A DNA stretch of 64,000 bases from Chelydra serpentina. Its lineage: Eukaryota; Chordata; Testudines; Chelydridae. Positions 22,773 through 33,889 of this stretch are shown here, one piece after another. The stretch covers positions 33,702,001 to 33,766,000 of the forward strand of contig JBAIAC010000008.1 in NCBI GenBank assembly GCA_037349315.1, given 5' to 3'. The notes beneath the pieces are model-generated. The model was not told where the DNA came from. It was given only the letters and a program-made list of their open reading frames with translations, and ran no database searches. A program made the position numbers and the translations under genes. Within the stretch, counting starts at the first letter, position 1. Each line of letters begins with the position of its first letter.

Positions 22773-23069
22773 GGCTTTGTCTACGCTTACATTTTACAGC
22801 GCTCAAACTTGCTGGCTCAGGAGTGTGAAAAATCACCCCCCTGAGCGCAACATGTTTGAGCACTTTAAAGCGCTAGTGTGGACAGGCTCTGAGTGCTGGG
22901 AGTTGCACTCTCAGCGCTCGGAGCTATTCCCCTCGTGGAGGTGGATAACCAGGAGCGCTGGGAGAGCTCTCTCCCAGCACTCGCGTGTGACCACACTCAC
23001 ACTTCAAAGCACTGCTGTGGGAGCGCTCCCACAGCAGTGTTTTGAAGTTTCTAGTGTGTAGACCTAGCC
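22773..23069. mobile_element. MITE with GGCTTTGTCTAC termini
   Basis: Starts GGCTTTGTCTACGCTTAC and ends GTGTGTAGACCTAGCC (inverted match GG(C/T)T..GTCTAC). The interior holds inverted CAGCGCT/AGCGCTG words and a TTCAAAGCACTGCTGTGGGAG hairpin. It is inserted inside the composite repeat. Closest relative in the window: 59932-60211. I could not define the duplication. Confidence 0.7.
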
Positions 23070-23070
23070 T

Positions 23071-23290
23071 GAGAGAGACCCGCATCAGAATATCCCAGAG
23101 TGTGGATGCCCAGAGGCAAAGACATAGGTGTCTGAGGGAACTTTTACACTGAAAACTCTAAACGCTGAGTGAATGTAGGCACCTACAGGGTTCAATGGCG
23201 GCTGGGCGAGGTTTTTGTGTATCACAGTGGTGCCTAAAACTGGGACATAGGCACCTCAACCAAGTGTTTAGGTGCCTGTATACCTTTCTA
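23071..23290. repeat. Composite repeat, continuation
   Basis: Right part of the repeat interrupted by the MITE; contains TGTAGGCACCTACAGGG and GTGTTTAGGTGCCTG words like the copies at 27.7, 29.7 and 54.3 kb. Confidence 0.5.
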
Positions 23291-23299
23291 GATCTGGAC

Positions 23300-25816
23300 C
23301 CGAGTTCTCCTGTCTTAGCCTTCCTCTTCCTGCAATCCTCTCTGTTCTTTTCACACTTTCCACCATTCTTGAAAAAATGAGGCAGGAGTCCTATAAACAG
23401 CCTCAATTCACTGCATAATTCTGATTCATTCTCCTGAGCACTGAATGAGGCAGAGGTCCTATTGAAAAAACAATATGTGATCATACAATTAAAGGCTGTA
23501 TAATGATATGTGCATACAAGGGGGCTGAGTTACGGTTTCATAGGCAACCTTAATTCTGGCATTTCCTAATTGTCAATTGACTTTGCCACCTTAAAATTCT
23601 CTTAATGCTGTTTTAAAAAATGTGTTTTCCTGGGTTTTTGTAAAAGGAAAACAGGTTATAACAAATTTTATTAAGTACAAATGTAGCCACACACCATCAT
23701 GCATTGTCAGTGGGGTTTGCACTCTGAATCTTCACAGTGTAACACAGCTTGAGCTACAGAACTAACTATGCTAGCTGGTAGGCAGAGAATGGTGTTATTC
23801 CAGGGGAATAATGGGATGCTTGGGCCGTGTGCTGGTTCTTGGAGATGTTCAGCAGGGGCCTGGCCTGGTTATCTGTCTCTACCACCTCTGAGTTGGTGTG
23901 GGAACTCCTTTTCCCTGTGGTGCCCCCACTGGCAGTGGAGACAGGCTACTGGGCCATATGATATGTCTGAGGGGCAGGCTTGCTATGATATGTCTGAGGG
24001 GAGAGTGTGGCCTAGCTCTGTAACCCACACCTACCTGCCCGGAGAGTCTATCTTTTTGCAGGGTTGAGTGTAGTGTGCACTGCTGCTGCTTTGATGGTAG
24101 TTTGGTCGAGGCTTTAGATTAGAATGTGTAGGTTCAGTTATTATGTTGGCATGCTACCAATGGTTTTGCTAACAACACAGGGGAAGGGAATGGCAATTTT
24201 CAAAAGTTTGTATCTCAGCCAAACTCTAATGGAACTTCAGGGGCAAAGAAAGGCCTTCTGCGGCCTCAGGGCTTTCTCTCTACTGAATTTGAAAGGTCTG
24301 CTGTAAACAATGGAGATATTAAGAGCTTCCCAGAAAGGTCACAAGAATCTTTTTATACTGGAACGTATTAGGCAACCCAAATATATGCCAGCTCCCTTAT
24401 AATATATATATATACATACAAGCATATGATGTTAGTGGTAGAGGACTTTCACAATTGCTCAATCGACTAAGATTTCCTACTAAGATCTTTCTCTTTCTCT
24501 TCTAGTGTTTTTTGCTTGTGACAGGAATTTATCAGTAATTCAGATTTATTTAATGTGTTGGAATATTTAAATACTGCATCATGATGGCATTGAACAGTTG
24601 CAATCTGTCACAGTAAGAGTCTAATGGCGTAGGTATGACGCAGGTGTTAATGGGAGAATGCCTGTTCTATACTTAAAGTAGTTGTGTTTTTAGCAGGGAA
24701 ATCAGAACCCTTCAGTCTTTCAGGAAGAGATCTGTGCTATGGCCTCTGATCTTACAAACACTTGTGAGTAACTTTATGCACGTGTGAATTCTCATTCTGT
24801 CCATTGGAGCTATTCATTTGCAGAGTCAGTCACATGCATTAGTGTTTGCAGGCTCAAGCCCATGTGTGTAATCCCTCCAAAGATTAAATGAAGTTTGCCA
24901 AGGGGTGTAGGGAAGTGTATAGAACATATTTATGCTTTTCCTTTGTATATTTCAACAACGAGAACCTAATGAAGCCATGTGATTTGCCTCCTAGTACTAA
25001 CTTTGAATCTCTCCATTGGAGAACTTATTTTAAATTAATAAGCTGCTTGGACTGTTTGGATTTCCTGTTGACTTTTAAAAGCAAGACGTGCACAAGCTAA
25101 GCCACCCAAAGTAAATACATTAAATTTTTAAAAGCTGTATTAAGCTCATGTTCCAGTTAGCACCAGTACCAGCCTTTCAATTTAACCACATGAGCTACTG
25201 AATATTTACTACAGAGTAAACAAGAAAAGAAAGTCCATCTCTAAAAGAAACAAGAAATTATAAAAAGAGCAACTTGGGGAACAAGCTGTAACTTCTGCAG
25301 ATATTTCAGATAACTAACATCTGCTGAAAGGCAATTAAAGGCCTGATTCAATGCTAGTTGGAGTCAATGGGACTTTTTCCATCCTTGCATAGAAAAGGGG
25401 GATTTGCAATAAAGTGATATCTTACCTTTTGTACTTATTTCATTTTCTCAGCTGGCTCCAAAAATATTTTGTACATCCTGTAAGTTTAAAATGGTGCAAT
25501 TAGGCAACCTATATTGTGAAAAAACCTGTCCTTTTAGAATATTTAATAGGCAATCTTGAGAGGTTTTTCCAACTTCCCTTTCAGAAAAAAACCCTTTGCA
25601 AGTGGCCTGCATGCCAAAGTCTACACCTAAAGAAAATATTTGGAAAATCATGTCTCGACAATTTATCAAAAAAGATCATGGAATGAGCAGGATAATTCTT
25701 TCACTGGCTGGATCAGTATTGTTCCCCCTGTACAGTTTTATGAGACGCCTGTACACTATTGATTTCCTGTAAGACTACCGGATACAAAAACTTTACACAG
25801 TATTTTTTCAAGTTCT
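23300..25816. other. No recognisable feature
   Basis: Mixed AT-rich sequence with a short (AT)n tract near 24402-24415. No gene-like ORF. Confidence 0.5.
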
Positions 25817-25824
25817 CTGAAATG

Positions 25825-26148
25825 CAGGGGTTCCCAAACTTGGTTTGCGGCTTGTTCAGGGTAAGCCCCTGGCGGGCAGCGAGATGCTTTGTTTATCTAT
25901 GTGTCTGCTGGTATGGCCACTCGCAGCTCCCAGTGGCTGCGGTTCACTGTTCCTGGCCAATATGAGCTGTGGGAAGCAGTGCAGGCTGGGGGACCACTTC
26001 CCGCAGCTCCCATTGGCCGGGAATGGTGAACCGCGGCCTATGGGAGCTACGAGCGGCCGTACCTGCAGACGCTCAGGTAAACAAAGCATCTCGTGGCCCA
26101 CCAGGGGCTTACCCTGAACAAGCCGTGAACCAAGTTTGGGAACCCCTG
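25825..26148. mobile_element. hAT-type MITE, 324 bp
   Basis: Long imperfect terminal inverted repeats begin CAGGGGTTCCCAAACTTGG and end in the complement. Flanking 8-bp sequences CTGAAATG (25817-25824) and CTGTAATG (26149-26156) differ at one base. The interior is nearly palindromic, so ORFs appear on both strands by chance. Confidence 0.9.
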
Positions 26149-26569
26149 CTGTAATGTAATGCAAATGAGCATAAACAATTAATATATAATGTGGCATTGG
26201 ATCAAAGGGGAAACTAAAACTTATTTACTAATTAAGTTGTATTTGATCCCTTAAGGAATAAATAGTTGAGTGAAAACTGAATGTGATTTATTAGCTGCAT
26301 GACTGCTAGCGTGATGATGTTCATATGGCACAATGTCTGCGTTTGCTGTGTGGGTGTAAATGATTCATATATTGATAATCTATGATAAGATAATAGATTC
26401 TGTGGATAAATACTGACTTGAAATACTTTGCCTCAAAGGCAAGGAAAATGTGATACCTGCAGAGTACAATAGAGCGAATTTGGGATTGTTTTCAATTTGT
26501 ATCATGATAGATTAAGGCCCTGGTAACCTTTCTGTAACCCTTTACCAATTAATCAAAAATCCCATCTAT

Positions 26570-26922
26570 GGGTACGTCTACACTGCACACCACTGGCGGC
26601 AGCTTGTAGAGTATGCGTAGCTACATACTGCAGTGAAAAGCAAGCTCTGTCCATGCTGCAGCATGTAGCCCTGGCAGGGAGAGGTAGTGGGACACTACAC
26701 TACATTATATTGCTAAAAATAGCAGTGTAGACAGGGGAGGTGATGCCTAGGCATGTAGAGAGCCATGTAGGGGACATACCCTGAGGTTCTGGCACGTCTT
26801 TACTCTACTCACCTAAGCAACGCCTCAGTGTCTATGCTACTGTTTATACCCGTTCTAGGGGTGTGTGCAGCATATGTACTCTACATGGCACCATAAGGAA
26901 TTTGCAGTGTAGACATACCCTG
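26570..26922. mobile_element. Harbinger-type MITE
   Basis: Termini GGGTACGTCTACACTGC and GCAGTGTAGACATACCC are inverted copies with one mismatch. Flanking trinucleotides are TAT and TGT. Non-coding. Confidence 0.8.
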
Positions 26923-27124
26923 TATCATCTGGGGCCACCCTCTCACATTCAACTATGTGTAATCTAACCTACAATGGCCCTTGAGCTGCTCCAAACCCCA
27001 GTCTTGAAACCTTATGAGACTGAAGTTTAGAGCAACCCCAGTAAGAGTGTACATTGAATGGGGAATGGTCAGCTGTGGCATACTGGAGTGATGTCTAGAC
27101 CCACAAAAGTGAGGGCTAGACTTA

Positions 27125-27704
27125 GGGCATGTCCATACTACAGATTTAAGTTGACCTATGTTAGGTTGACTTACAGGCATCGCAGTAATTACTGTGGTGG
27201 TTCATGTCAAACTCTCCTCCTTTTGTCAGTGGTTTGCATCCTCACCTGGAGCATTTCCACCAACTGAAGAGGGTCAGTGTGGGGGGCTAGGAGCCAGGGC
27301 TCTCAGCCCTGTGCAGCTCCTCGCCAGGAGCCCAGTTCCCCCTGGGCTTCTTGCCTCTCTGTTCATCACTGGGAGCTGGGGGCAGTCGCCTGGTTTCTCA
27401 TCTTCTGAGTGGGGAGTCAGGTGCGCAGCCCAGTTGGGAGTGTGAGCCGGGGGCAGCTGAGCTCTAGCTGCCTGGCTTTATTGACAAGACAGCCAACAGC
27501 CGATGTAAGTAATATGGTGTCTTCACAGACACTGTGTCGCCCATACTATACTGACATAAGGTCTATGACTCTTGTGGAGGAGGACTTATGTCGGTGTGGG
27601 AGGGCACTTACATCAGCAGGACAAGGCTGTAGTGTTTACACTGACATAATTAGGCTGATGTAAGGCAGCTTCCATCGACCTAATTTTGTAGTGTAGACAA
27701 GGTC
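27125..27704. mobile_element. Harbinger-type MITE, 580 bp
   Basis: Ends GGGCATGTCCATACTAC and GTAGTGTAGACAAGGTC, bounded by a perfect TTA duplication (27122-27124 and 27705-27707), the PIF/Harbinger target. The GC-rich interior (27280-27470) has no homology I recognise. Confidence 0.85.
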
Positions 27705-27900
27705 TTAGACTCACCATTGCAGTGCCTAACTTTTAGGTGCCCTGCCTCTTAGTGGAATCCACAGCCCCGAGACAGGAGCCTAACTGCCACTTTAGACACC
27801 TGCCCCAGTGAGCTCCTGCTGACCCCTGTAGGCACTTAAAGTTCCTAAGGCACCTAATTTTCTGCTGCTGGGCCTAGCTCATACCAAAGCCCCTGAAAGA
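27705..27900. repeat. Composite repeat fragment
   Basis: CTAACTTTTAGGTGCC and GGCACCTAATTTTCTGCTGC words shared with the copies near 22.2 and 53.7 kb. Confidence 0.45.
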
Positions 27901-27902
27901 TC

Positions 27903-29230
27903 TGTGACACCCTGGCACCCCCACATTCACCACTGTCATAGAATTATGATATGTTTTGTACAAAGTATGCCTTGTGAGGTATCATTCTAAAAGTCTTGAT
28001 CTGTTGAACATTAATATCCTGTTGGATTGTATGTGTTATCATTGTATGTGAAGTTATGTAGTTTTGCTATATATGTGTTACTGAAAGATGTTATGAAGTT
28101 GGAAACACCCACAACTAGCCTTTCAGGTACAACAATGAAGAAGCTAGACAGTGCTAATGGCCCATTAACAAAGACAATGGACCATGGAAGAGCTTATCCT
28201 CACCTGTGAACGTTTCAGCCAGCCTATGAATAATGGCTGCTATAACTCAGCATGGCATGCAAGAGCTTGTGACCAAATCACATGATACTGAACTCCACTT
28301 TGGTATCTGTACTTTCCCACAAACTGGGCTGGGAACCTGGCTTGGAACACTGGGGTTCCCGCCATATGGAAAAACTATATAAGGGGGAAGTGACATTGTG
28401 ACTAGGACTCACTGCCCACACAAGAGAACACCTGGAAAGACCTGGGAACAAAGACTGAACTGGGGAAAGTGCTGGTCCCAGGCTAAAGGGATTTCTAGCC
28501 TGTGTATGGAAGCTTGATGGACTGCTTGTACTATCTAACAGGGTGAAACAATGATTCAAATCCTGTGTAGTTAGGGTGACCAGATAGTAAGTGTGAAAAA
28601 TCAGGACATGGGGTGGGGGGTAATAGGAGCCCATATTAAAAAAAAGCCCCAAATATCGGGACTGTCACTATAAAATCGGCACATCTGGTCACCCTATGTG
28701 TAGTATAGGCTTAGATTGTGTTTTTGTTTATTTCCTAGGTAATGATCTGTTTGCTATCACTTATAATCACTTAAAATCTATCTGTAGTTAATAAACTTGT
28801 TTTATGTTTTATCTTAACCAGTGTGTTTTTGATCGACATGTTTGGGAAAATCTCTGCTCCGTTAACAAAGGCTTCTTGAATATCTTCCCCACATCGAGGG
28901 GGGAGCAAACTGATTTAATGAGTTTGCACCGTACAGACCCTTGTGCAGTGCAAGATGCTATAATTCTGGGTTTATACTCCAGTAGGGGTGCAAGGCTGGG
29001 GAACTAGGAAATTGGCTGGTGCCTTTATTGTTGGTCCATTAATGGCTTAGGTAAAGCACTCAGGTGACTCAGTTGGGTGTGTGGTGCCACCTGCTGTCAT
29101 GTTGGGTAATAAGAGGGCCCAGAGGGGAGTGGCCGTAAGTCACCAGCAGAGCAGGGGGAGAGGCCAACCCAGCTGAATAGTTAGGGGTCATAGCGGTTCC
29201 AACTGCTTCCAGACTGGACAACCCATCACA
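27903..29230 (+). repeat. LTR, about 1.3 kb, with nested MITE
   Basis: Starts TGTGACACC and ends CCATCACA. It holds a TATA box (TATATAAG, 28376-28383) and AATAAA (28790-28795) in the expected order on the plus strand. Its beginning and middle match, in reverse complement, the LTRs at 50300-51231 and 42287-44082 (shared GGTATCATT, CTGTTTGCTATC.CTTATAATCAC). A clean duplication was not found, so the right end is provisional. Confidence 0.7.
28572..28696. mobile_element. hAT-type MITE, 125 bp, inside LTR
   Basis: TAGGGTGACCAGAT ... ATCTGGTCACCCTA with a perfect 8-bp duplication TGTGTAGT (28564-28571 and 28697-28704). Same family as 932-1054, opposite orientation. It is younger than the LTR that contains it. 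Confidence 0.92.
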
Positions 29231-29344
29231 GAATCTTCAAACTAGCCATTGCTCTGACTATCTTATCTGTGGAACCCAATCCAGTAGTTGTGTTGAGAGG
29301 CCACCAATTGGATCGTATGCTGCACAAAATGTGGCCACCAGCGG

Positions 29345-29880
29345 TACCTCCCTTGCAACTTTTAGTCTAGTGGATTGAGCACTCACCCAGGATGTGAGAC
29401 ACCCAAATTCAATCCCCCACTCTCAGTCTCTTCTGATGAAGCTGTTCCAACAGGAGACATGGAGAGTTGCCTCCCTAGAATACCTCATAGCCTTGTGGTG
29501 AGAGCACACTCCTGGGCAGTAGGAGACTTGAAATCAAATACCTGCTCTGACTCAGGCAGAGTGAGGACTGAATCTGGGTGAGTGTTGTAACTCCTGGGCT
29601 ATCTATTATAAGGGATAGGAGGTGTCATAGCCTCTCCTTTTGCAAAAACAAAGACTGACCTGTCTTAGGCACCTAAGTTCAGGAGAGGTTTTACAGTTGT
29701 GAATCCCAAGTGAAAGGAGGTGCCTAAATCCCTTTGATGAAGCAGGGCTTAAGCCACACCCTTTTCCTCAGCATTTCCTATTGTCTATCTTAGGTGGCGT
29801 CCCACTCAGTTTGCTGGCTTTGTGGATCCCATCCTTAGGTGCCTAATTCTTCCCTGCTGGCCAAAATCTGACACCAAGGT
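29345..29880. repeat. Composite repeat with two tRNA-like modules
   Basis: Two A-box-like words in the same orientation (TTAGTCTAGTGGATTGAGCAC near 29362 and ATAGCCTTGTGGTGAGAGCAC near 29488), each followed by a B-box-like AAATTCAATCCC or AAATCAAATACC. Then come TTAGGCACCTAAG words. Compare 53957-54110, where the modules are inverted. Confidence 0.5.
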
Positions 29881-29899
29881 GTTGGTGGTTCTCCAGTGT

Positions 29900-30420
29900 G
29901 AGGCTAGCAGGAACCACAGCTTTGGGAGAAAGAATTGAAATGCAAAGCTTTACAATGACATGTCTAATAAACCGACTGAGCTGGGAATCAAATCTACTGG
30001 ACCACAATGTAGGGAGAAGATCAAGGGTATTAACAGGACCTATTGAAAGATGAAGGACCATAATTCCCCATTTAGTAATTCCCTGCTGGTATGCCTGTTT
30101 TACCATGAGCTGGATCATCTCATTAGAAGCACCGTACCAGGCACAGACCCTGAATTTACTCTGGACAGTAAAAGGGCTCCAGGAAGAGTTGTGGGTAGGT
30201 GGACATTGGGGCGCATAGAGAGCAGGAGACTAGTGAGATGGAGGACACAACAGGGAAGTCTGTAATTCAACAGTCTGTAAATAGCTGAAGGGTTTAAGCA
30301 GTGAGTGATAAGGATTATTTAGCGTCTGGTAGTGAAAGAGGGGAAAACCATGGTGATGAAATGGAAATAAGACAGAGAAAATTTAAATGGAATATATGCA
30401 TCGTTGGTAAGTATAATAGG
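29900..30420. other. No recognisable feature
   Basis: No gene-like ORF or repeat recognised. Confidence 0.4.
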
Positions 30421-30422
30421 CC

Positions 30423-31018
30423 AGGGGAGGCTCAGCCTCCCCTAGCACAGCTGCTGCCCCCAGACCCCAATTGCGGGTTTGGCAGGGGAAATTTTTGATT
30501 TTTATTATGCACCATGCAGGTTCCAGGGCAGCTGAGGAGACGGGGTATGTGCTACTCAACTTCCTGGGTTATTTAGTAATCTCCCTGGATTCCAGGGAGA
30601 TTACTGATGAACTTGGGAAGCTAAGTAACACATACTGCCTCCTCAGCGGCCCCAGAACCTGCATGGCGCATATCAAAAGCTAAGGTTCTTCTTCCGGAAG
30701 AGAGAAGAAGAGATGAGGTTTTGACTATTCCTGCGGGGCGGCTTGGTGTCTGTGGAGGGGAGGCGTGGCTGTGGCGGGTCAGGTGTAGTGGCACAAACTA
30801 CACTACACTGGCCAGCTTGGGGCTCCTATGAGCAGGTAGGGTGCGGGGGCTCAGGCCTCCAGATGGCCCAGGGCTCCTGTGGCTGCATGGGAGGGTAGGG
30901 TTAGGGGGGTCTCGGGGCTCCAGCCTCAGAGGGGGACTCGTGGCCATGACTGCAGGGGGAGGGGGGGGCGGAAGAAGTGGAGCAGGGGGCTAGCCTCCCT
31001 GAAGTGGGACTGGACTCC
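30423..31018. repeat. GC-rich repeat-like block with long hairpin
   Basis: Starts with the palindrome GGGGAGGCTCAGCCTCCCC. Holds an imperfect inverted repeat of about 80 bp per arm (30508-30589 and 30591-30670) whose innermost 15 bp are perfect with a one-base loop. GC-rich text follows. No ORF is convincing. Confidence 0.5.
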
Positions 31019-31064
31019 ACTCGCTGCCCATGAATATATGGAAAATCTTTGTCACAGTGAGATC

Positions 31065-31225
31065 TATGAGTCTGTAAAGTTACCTCTCAAAGAAAATGGT
31101 GAAAGCCCCATTAGTTGGCACATTTAAAGATAGATTGGACAAAAAAATTAAATTACTTAAATTAAATAGGGAACAGTCCTACACTGGATGGGCTAATGGG
31201 TCTTTTTCAGCTGTAGATTGTGCAA
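31065..31225 (+). mobile_element. CR1-like LINE 3' fragment
   Basis: GGTGAAAGCCCCATTAGTTGG, CATTTAAAGATAGATTGGACAAA and CACTGGATGGGCTAATGGGTCT match the usual last codons and 3' UTR of CR1 copies in reptiles. No complete end seen. Confidence 0.55.
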
Positions 31226-31759
31226 GTCATAGCATAATACAAATGGTCCAAAAATGAAAAGGATTCTCTCTGTCTCTTTCTCTCTCTTTTACACCCTCTT
31301 TCCCCCCCTCCCTCATTTCTTTTCACTCTTTTCTGGGTTTTTTTTCCTTTGGGGCACAAGAATGCAAAATCAGGATTTTCATGGCATATTCATGGCCAGG
31401 ATCTATGAGATCATGAAAATGAATCAGACTGGTACACTACAATTTACAACCTCCTTGAAGCTATATTGGGAAGATATTTTAAATTAGCTGGCTGGCATAC
31501 CTTGTTCATGTACTGCAGGAATGAGCTCCTTAGCCACTATAAACAAATGGAAACTCATCAGGGTCAGGACTATTATATACAGTGTCAAGCAAATTGTTGG
31601 TGTGCCACAAATTGATCAATACATAATTAACTCCGCCACTGTATCCTGACCCTGTTACAACACAACTGCAATTGATAGTGTAGACAATACCGTAATCAGG
31701 TAATGTAACTATGTTGAAGTTATGTCTGACTCATAAGACTGGAAATGGAACATGGATAA

Positions 31760-31835
31760 AGTCTTGTCCACACAACAGATCAGCAGCATGTTGCAACCAG
31801 GTCAGCTGATGCAGTTGTATAGTGTAGACAAGACT
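31760..31835. mobile_element. Short Harbinger-like MITE
   Basis: AGTCTTGTCCACAC ... GTGTAGACAAGACT are inverted termini with one mismatch around a 50-bp core. Too short for internal features. Confidence 0.65.
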
Positions 31836-31863
31836 TTTATGTGATACTATTTTGGTTATCCAA

Positions 31864-32149
31864 GGGTATGTCTATACTTATCCGTCGCGTCGGAGGCGCG
31901 GGATCGATGTTCTGGGTTCGATTTATCGCGTCTTGTCAAGACGCGATAAATCGAACCAGGAAGTGCTCCGCCGTCGACACTGGTAATCCAGCTCGACGAG
32001 CGGAGTAGGCGGAGTCGACGGGGGAGCCTGCGCGCCGCGTCTGGACCACAGGTAAGTTCGAACTAAGGTACTTCGACTTCAGCTACGTTATTAACATAGC
32101 TGAAGTTGCGTATCTTAGTTCGATAGGGGGGGTTAGTGTAGACCTAGCC
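31864..32149. mobile_element. CpG-rich Harbinger MITE with perfect palindrome
   Basis: Termini GGGTATGTCTATACTT and TTAGTGTAGACCTAGCCC. The interior has a 21-bp perfect palindrome (31915-31935 with 31937-31957) and unusually many CpG pairs (CGTCGCG, GGAGGCGCG, GTCGACG). The TIR and TTCGA-rich subterminal words resemble those of the autonomous Harbinger at 35089-40449, which could mobilise it. Confidence 0.8.
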
Positions 32150-32293
32150 CAAGTCTACTACTTTATTTCAGATGGAAAAGAACTTGTATATGTTGGGTGA
32201 GGTAATATCTTTTAGTGAATCAACTTCTGTCGGTGAGAGAGACAAATTTATGAGTTACACAGAGCTCTTCCTCAGGTCTGAGAAAGATACTGA

Positions 32294-33183
32294 GGTCTGG
32301 TCTACACTATAGACCTATATTGGTACAACTATGTGGCTCAGAGGTGTGAAAAACCCACACCCCCCTGAGCGACGTAGTTATAACTACCTAACCCCACATG
32401 TAGACAGTGCTATGTTGATGGGAGAGCCTCTCCTGTCAACATAGCTACCACCTCTTGGGGAGCTGGATTAGCTATGCTGATAGGAGAGCTCTCTCCCATC
32501 GGCTTAGAGCATCTTCATACAATAACAAATGGATATAAACTGGCCATCAGGAAGTTTAGACTTGAAATTAGACGAAGGTTTCTAACCATCAGAGGAGTGA
32601 AGTCCTGGAACAGCCTTCCAAGGGAAGCAGTGGGGGCAAAAGACCTATCTGGCTTCAAGATTAAGCTAGATAAGTTTATGGAGGAGATGGTTTGATGGGA
32701 TAACATGATCTTAGTCAAAGGTCAATTAATTGCCATCAGTGGTAAATAGGACCAATGGTCAATGATGGGATGTTAGAAGTTACTACAGAGAACTTTTTCC
32801 TGGGTGTCTGGCTGGTGAGTCTTGCCCACATGCTCGGGGTTCAGCTGATCGCCATATTTGGGGTCGGGAAGGAATTTTCCTCCAGGGTAGATTGGCAGAG
32901 GCCCTGGAGGTTTTTTGCCTTCCTCTGCAGCATGGGGCACAGGTCACTTACTGGAGGATTCTCTGCATCTTGAAGTCTTTAAACCATGATTTGAGGACTT
33001 CAATAGCTGAGACATAGGTGAGAGGATTATTCCAGGAGTGGGTGGGTGAGATTCTGTGGCCTGCATTGTGCAGGAGGTCAGACTAGATGATCATAATGGT
33101 CCCTTCTGACCTTAAAGTCTATGAGTTTAAGTGCTGTATCGGTGTTGCTGCACCAATGCAGCTTTTTAACTGTGGACTTGCCC
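32294..33183. mobile_element. Harbinger-like MITE split by CR1
   Basis: Left part 32294-32515 (GGTCTGGTCTACACTATAG, GGGAGAGCCTCTCCTGTCAAC) and right part 33130-33183 (GCACCAATGCAGC, AACTGTGGACTTGCCC) join as one element of a type also seen at 48164-48417 and 53412-53691. The intervening CR1 accounts for the gap. Confidence 0.7.
32517..33128 (+). mobile_element. CR1 LINE 3' end
   Basis: Opens with the last codons of CR1 ORF2 (KFRLEIRRRFLTIRGVKSWN ... SLPREA) to a stop at 32693-32695, then the 3' UTR that matches 16843-17262 in reverse, ending AAAGTCTATGAG. It is inserted in a MITE. 5'-truncated. Confidence 0.9.
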
Positions 33184-33329
33184 TCAGCGTGTCCCAGCTC
33201 AATGCAAGGTAGACCAGATAGTTTAACATAAGTAGTTAGTAAACAGTCTAAGGGACCATTCAAGGTCAAGTGGCCTGTTAACACCTCTGTTGTCATAGGA
33301 TAAAAAGGAGGGGGCAATGGGTTATAAAT

Positions 33330-33505
33330 TGTTGTAATAAGCCATAAATCCAGTGTCTTTATTAAGATCATGATTTTTAGTGTCTAGCAAAGTTATCAAT
33401 TTAAGCTCCCAGGCTCATCTTTTGAAAGAGTGCAGGTTTCCTTCGAAGATGTGGACTAGTAGGTCAGATATAGTGTGATCACTTTGTGAAAAGTGTTCAC
33501 CCACA
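33330..33505 (-). pseudogene. PLE GIY-YIG protein C-terminus, stop-containing
   Basis: On the minus strand the frame reads VGEHFSQSDHTISDLLVHIF, a stop inside the following segment, then AWELKLITLLDTKNHDLNKD and a terminal stop. GEHF...DH.I.DL and the LDT...LN.D tail align with the C-terminal half of the GIY-YIG ORF at 63391-63918. Upstream minus-strand sequence to 33800 is the degenerate nuclease region. Confidence 0.7.
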
Positions 33506-33889
33506 GGTGATGTGGTGTATTTCTCTTTTAGCATTTTCCTGAGTGAGTTCATTTGAGGGCACAGTGATTATTGGGACATTTAGGGAACTGGATGAGGTAT
33601 GCCACATATTGTGATAGGCATGTGTAGGACCCATGGGTCTTGAAAGGTGTGTTGTGGGAAGTGTTGATTGTTGTAGCAGTGGAGATATGTCTGCAGGTTT
33701 TGCATCTGTTGTTTTGGCAGGATCTGGTGCCATGTTCAGTTGGTGTGTCTTGGGGAGCTTGCTTCTGATGATGAGGTTGCGGAGTTGTTTGAAGTGCAGA
33801 AGAAATATTACCTCACCCACCTTCTCTCTCTATCATCATGGGACTGACATAACTACAACCACACTGCATACTTGTATAAGTTGGCAGTC

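Larger units (their letters stand above)
32165..33880 (-). mobile_element. Penelope-like element containing MITE and CR1
   Basis: The left edge is a PLE tail in minus orientation (GGTGAGGTAATATCTTTTAG ... CAGAGCTCTTCCTCAGGTC, 32198-32280). After the nested insertions (32294-33183) the minus-strand C-terminal coding region follows, ending at a stop near 33330. The right edge (33795-33870) is the same tail in plus orientation. The layout thus matches the inverted-end PLEs at 45905-47235 and 63231-63980. Confidence 0.75.

Noticed and set aside
25845..26197. Overlapping ORFs of about 100 codons on both strands
   Set aside because: They arise from the near-palindromic hAT MITE.
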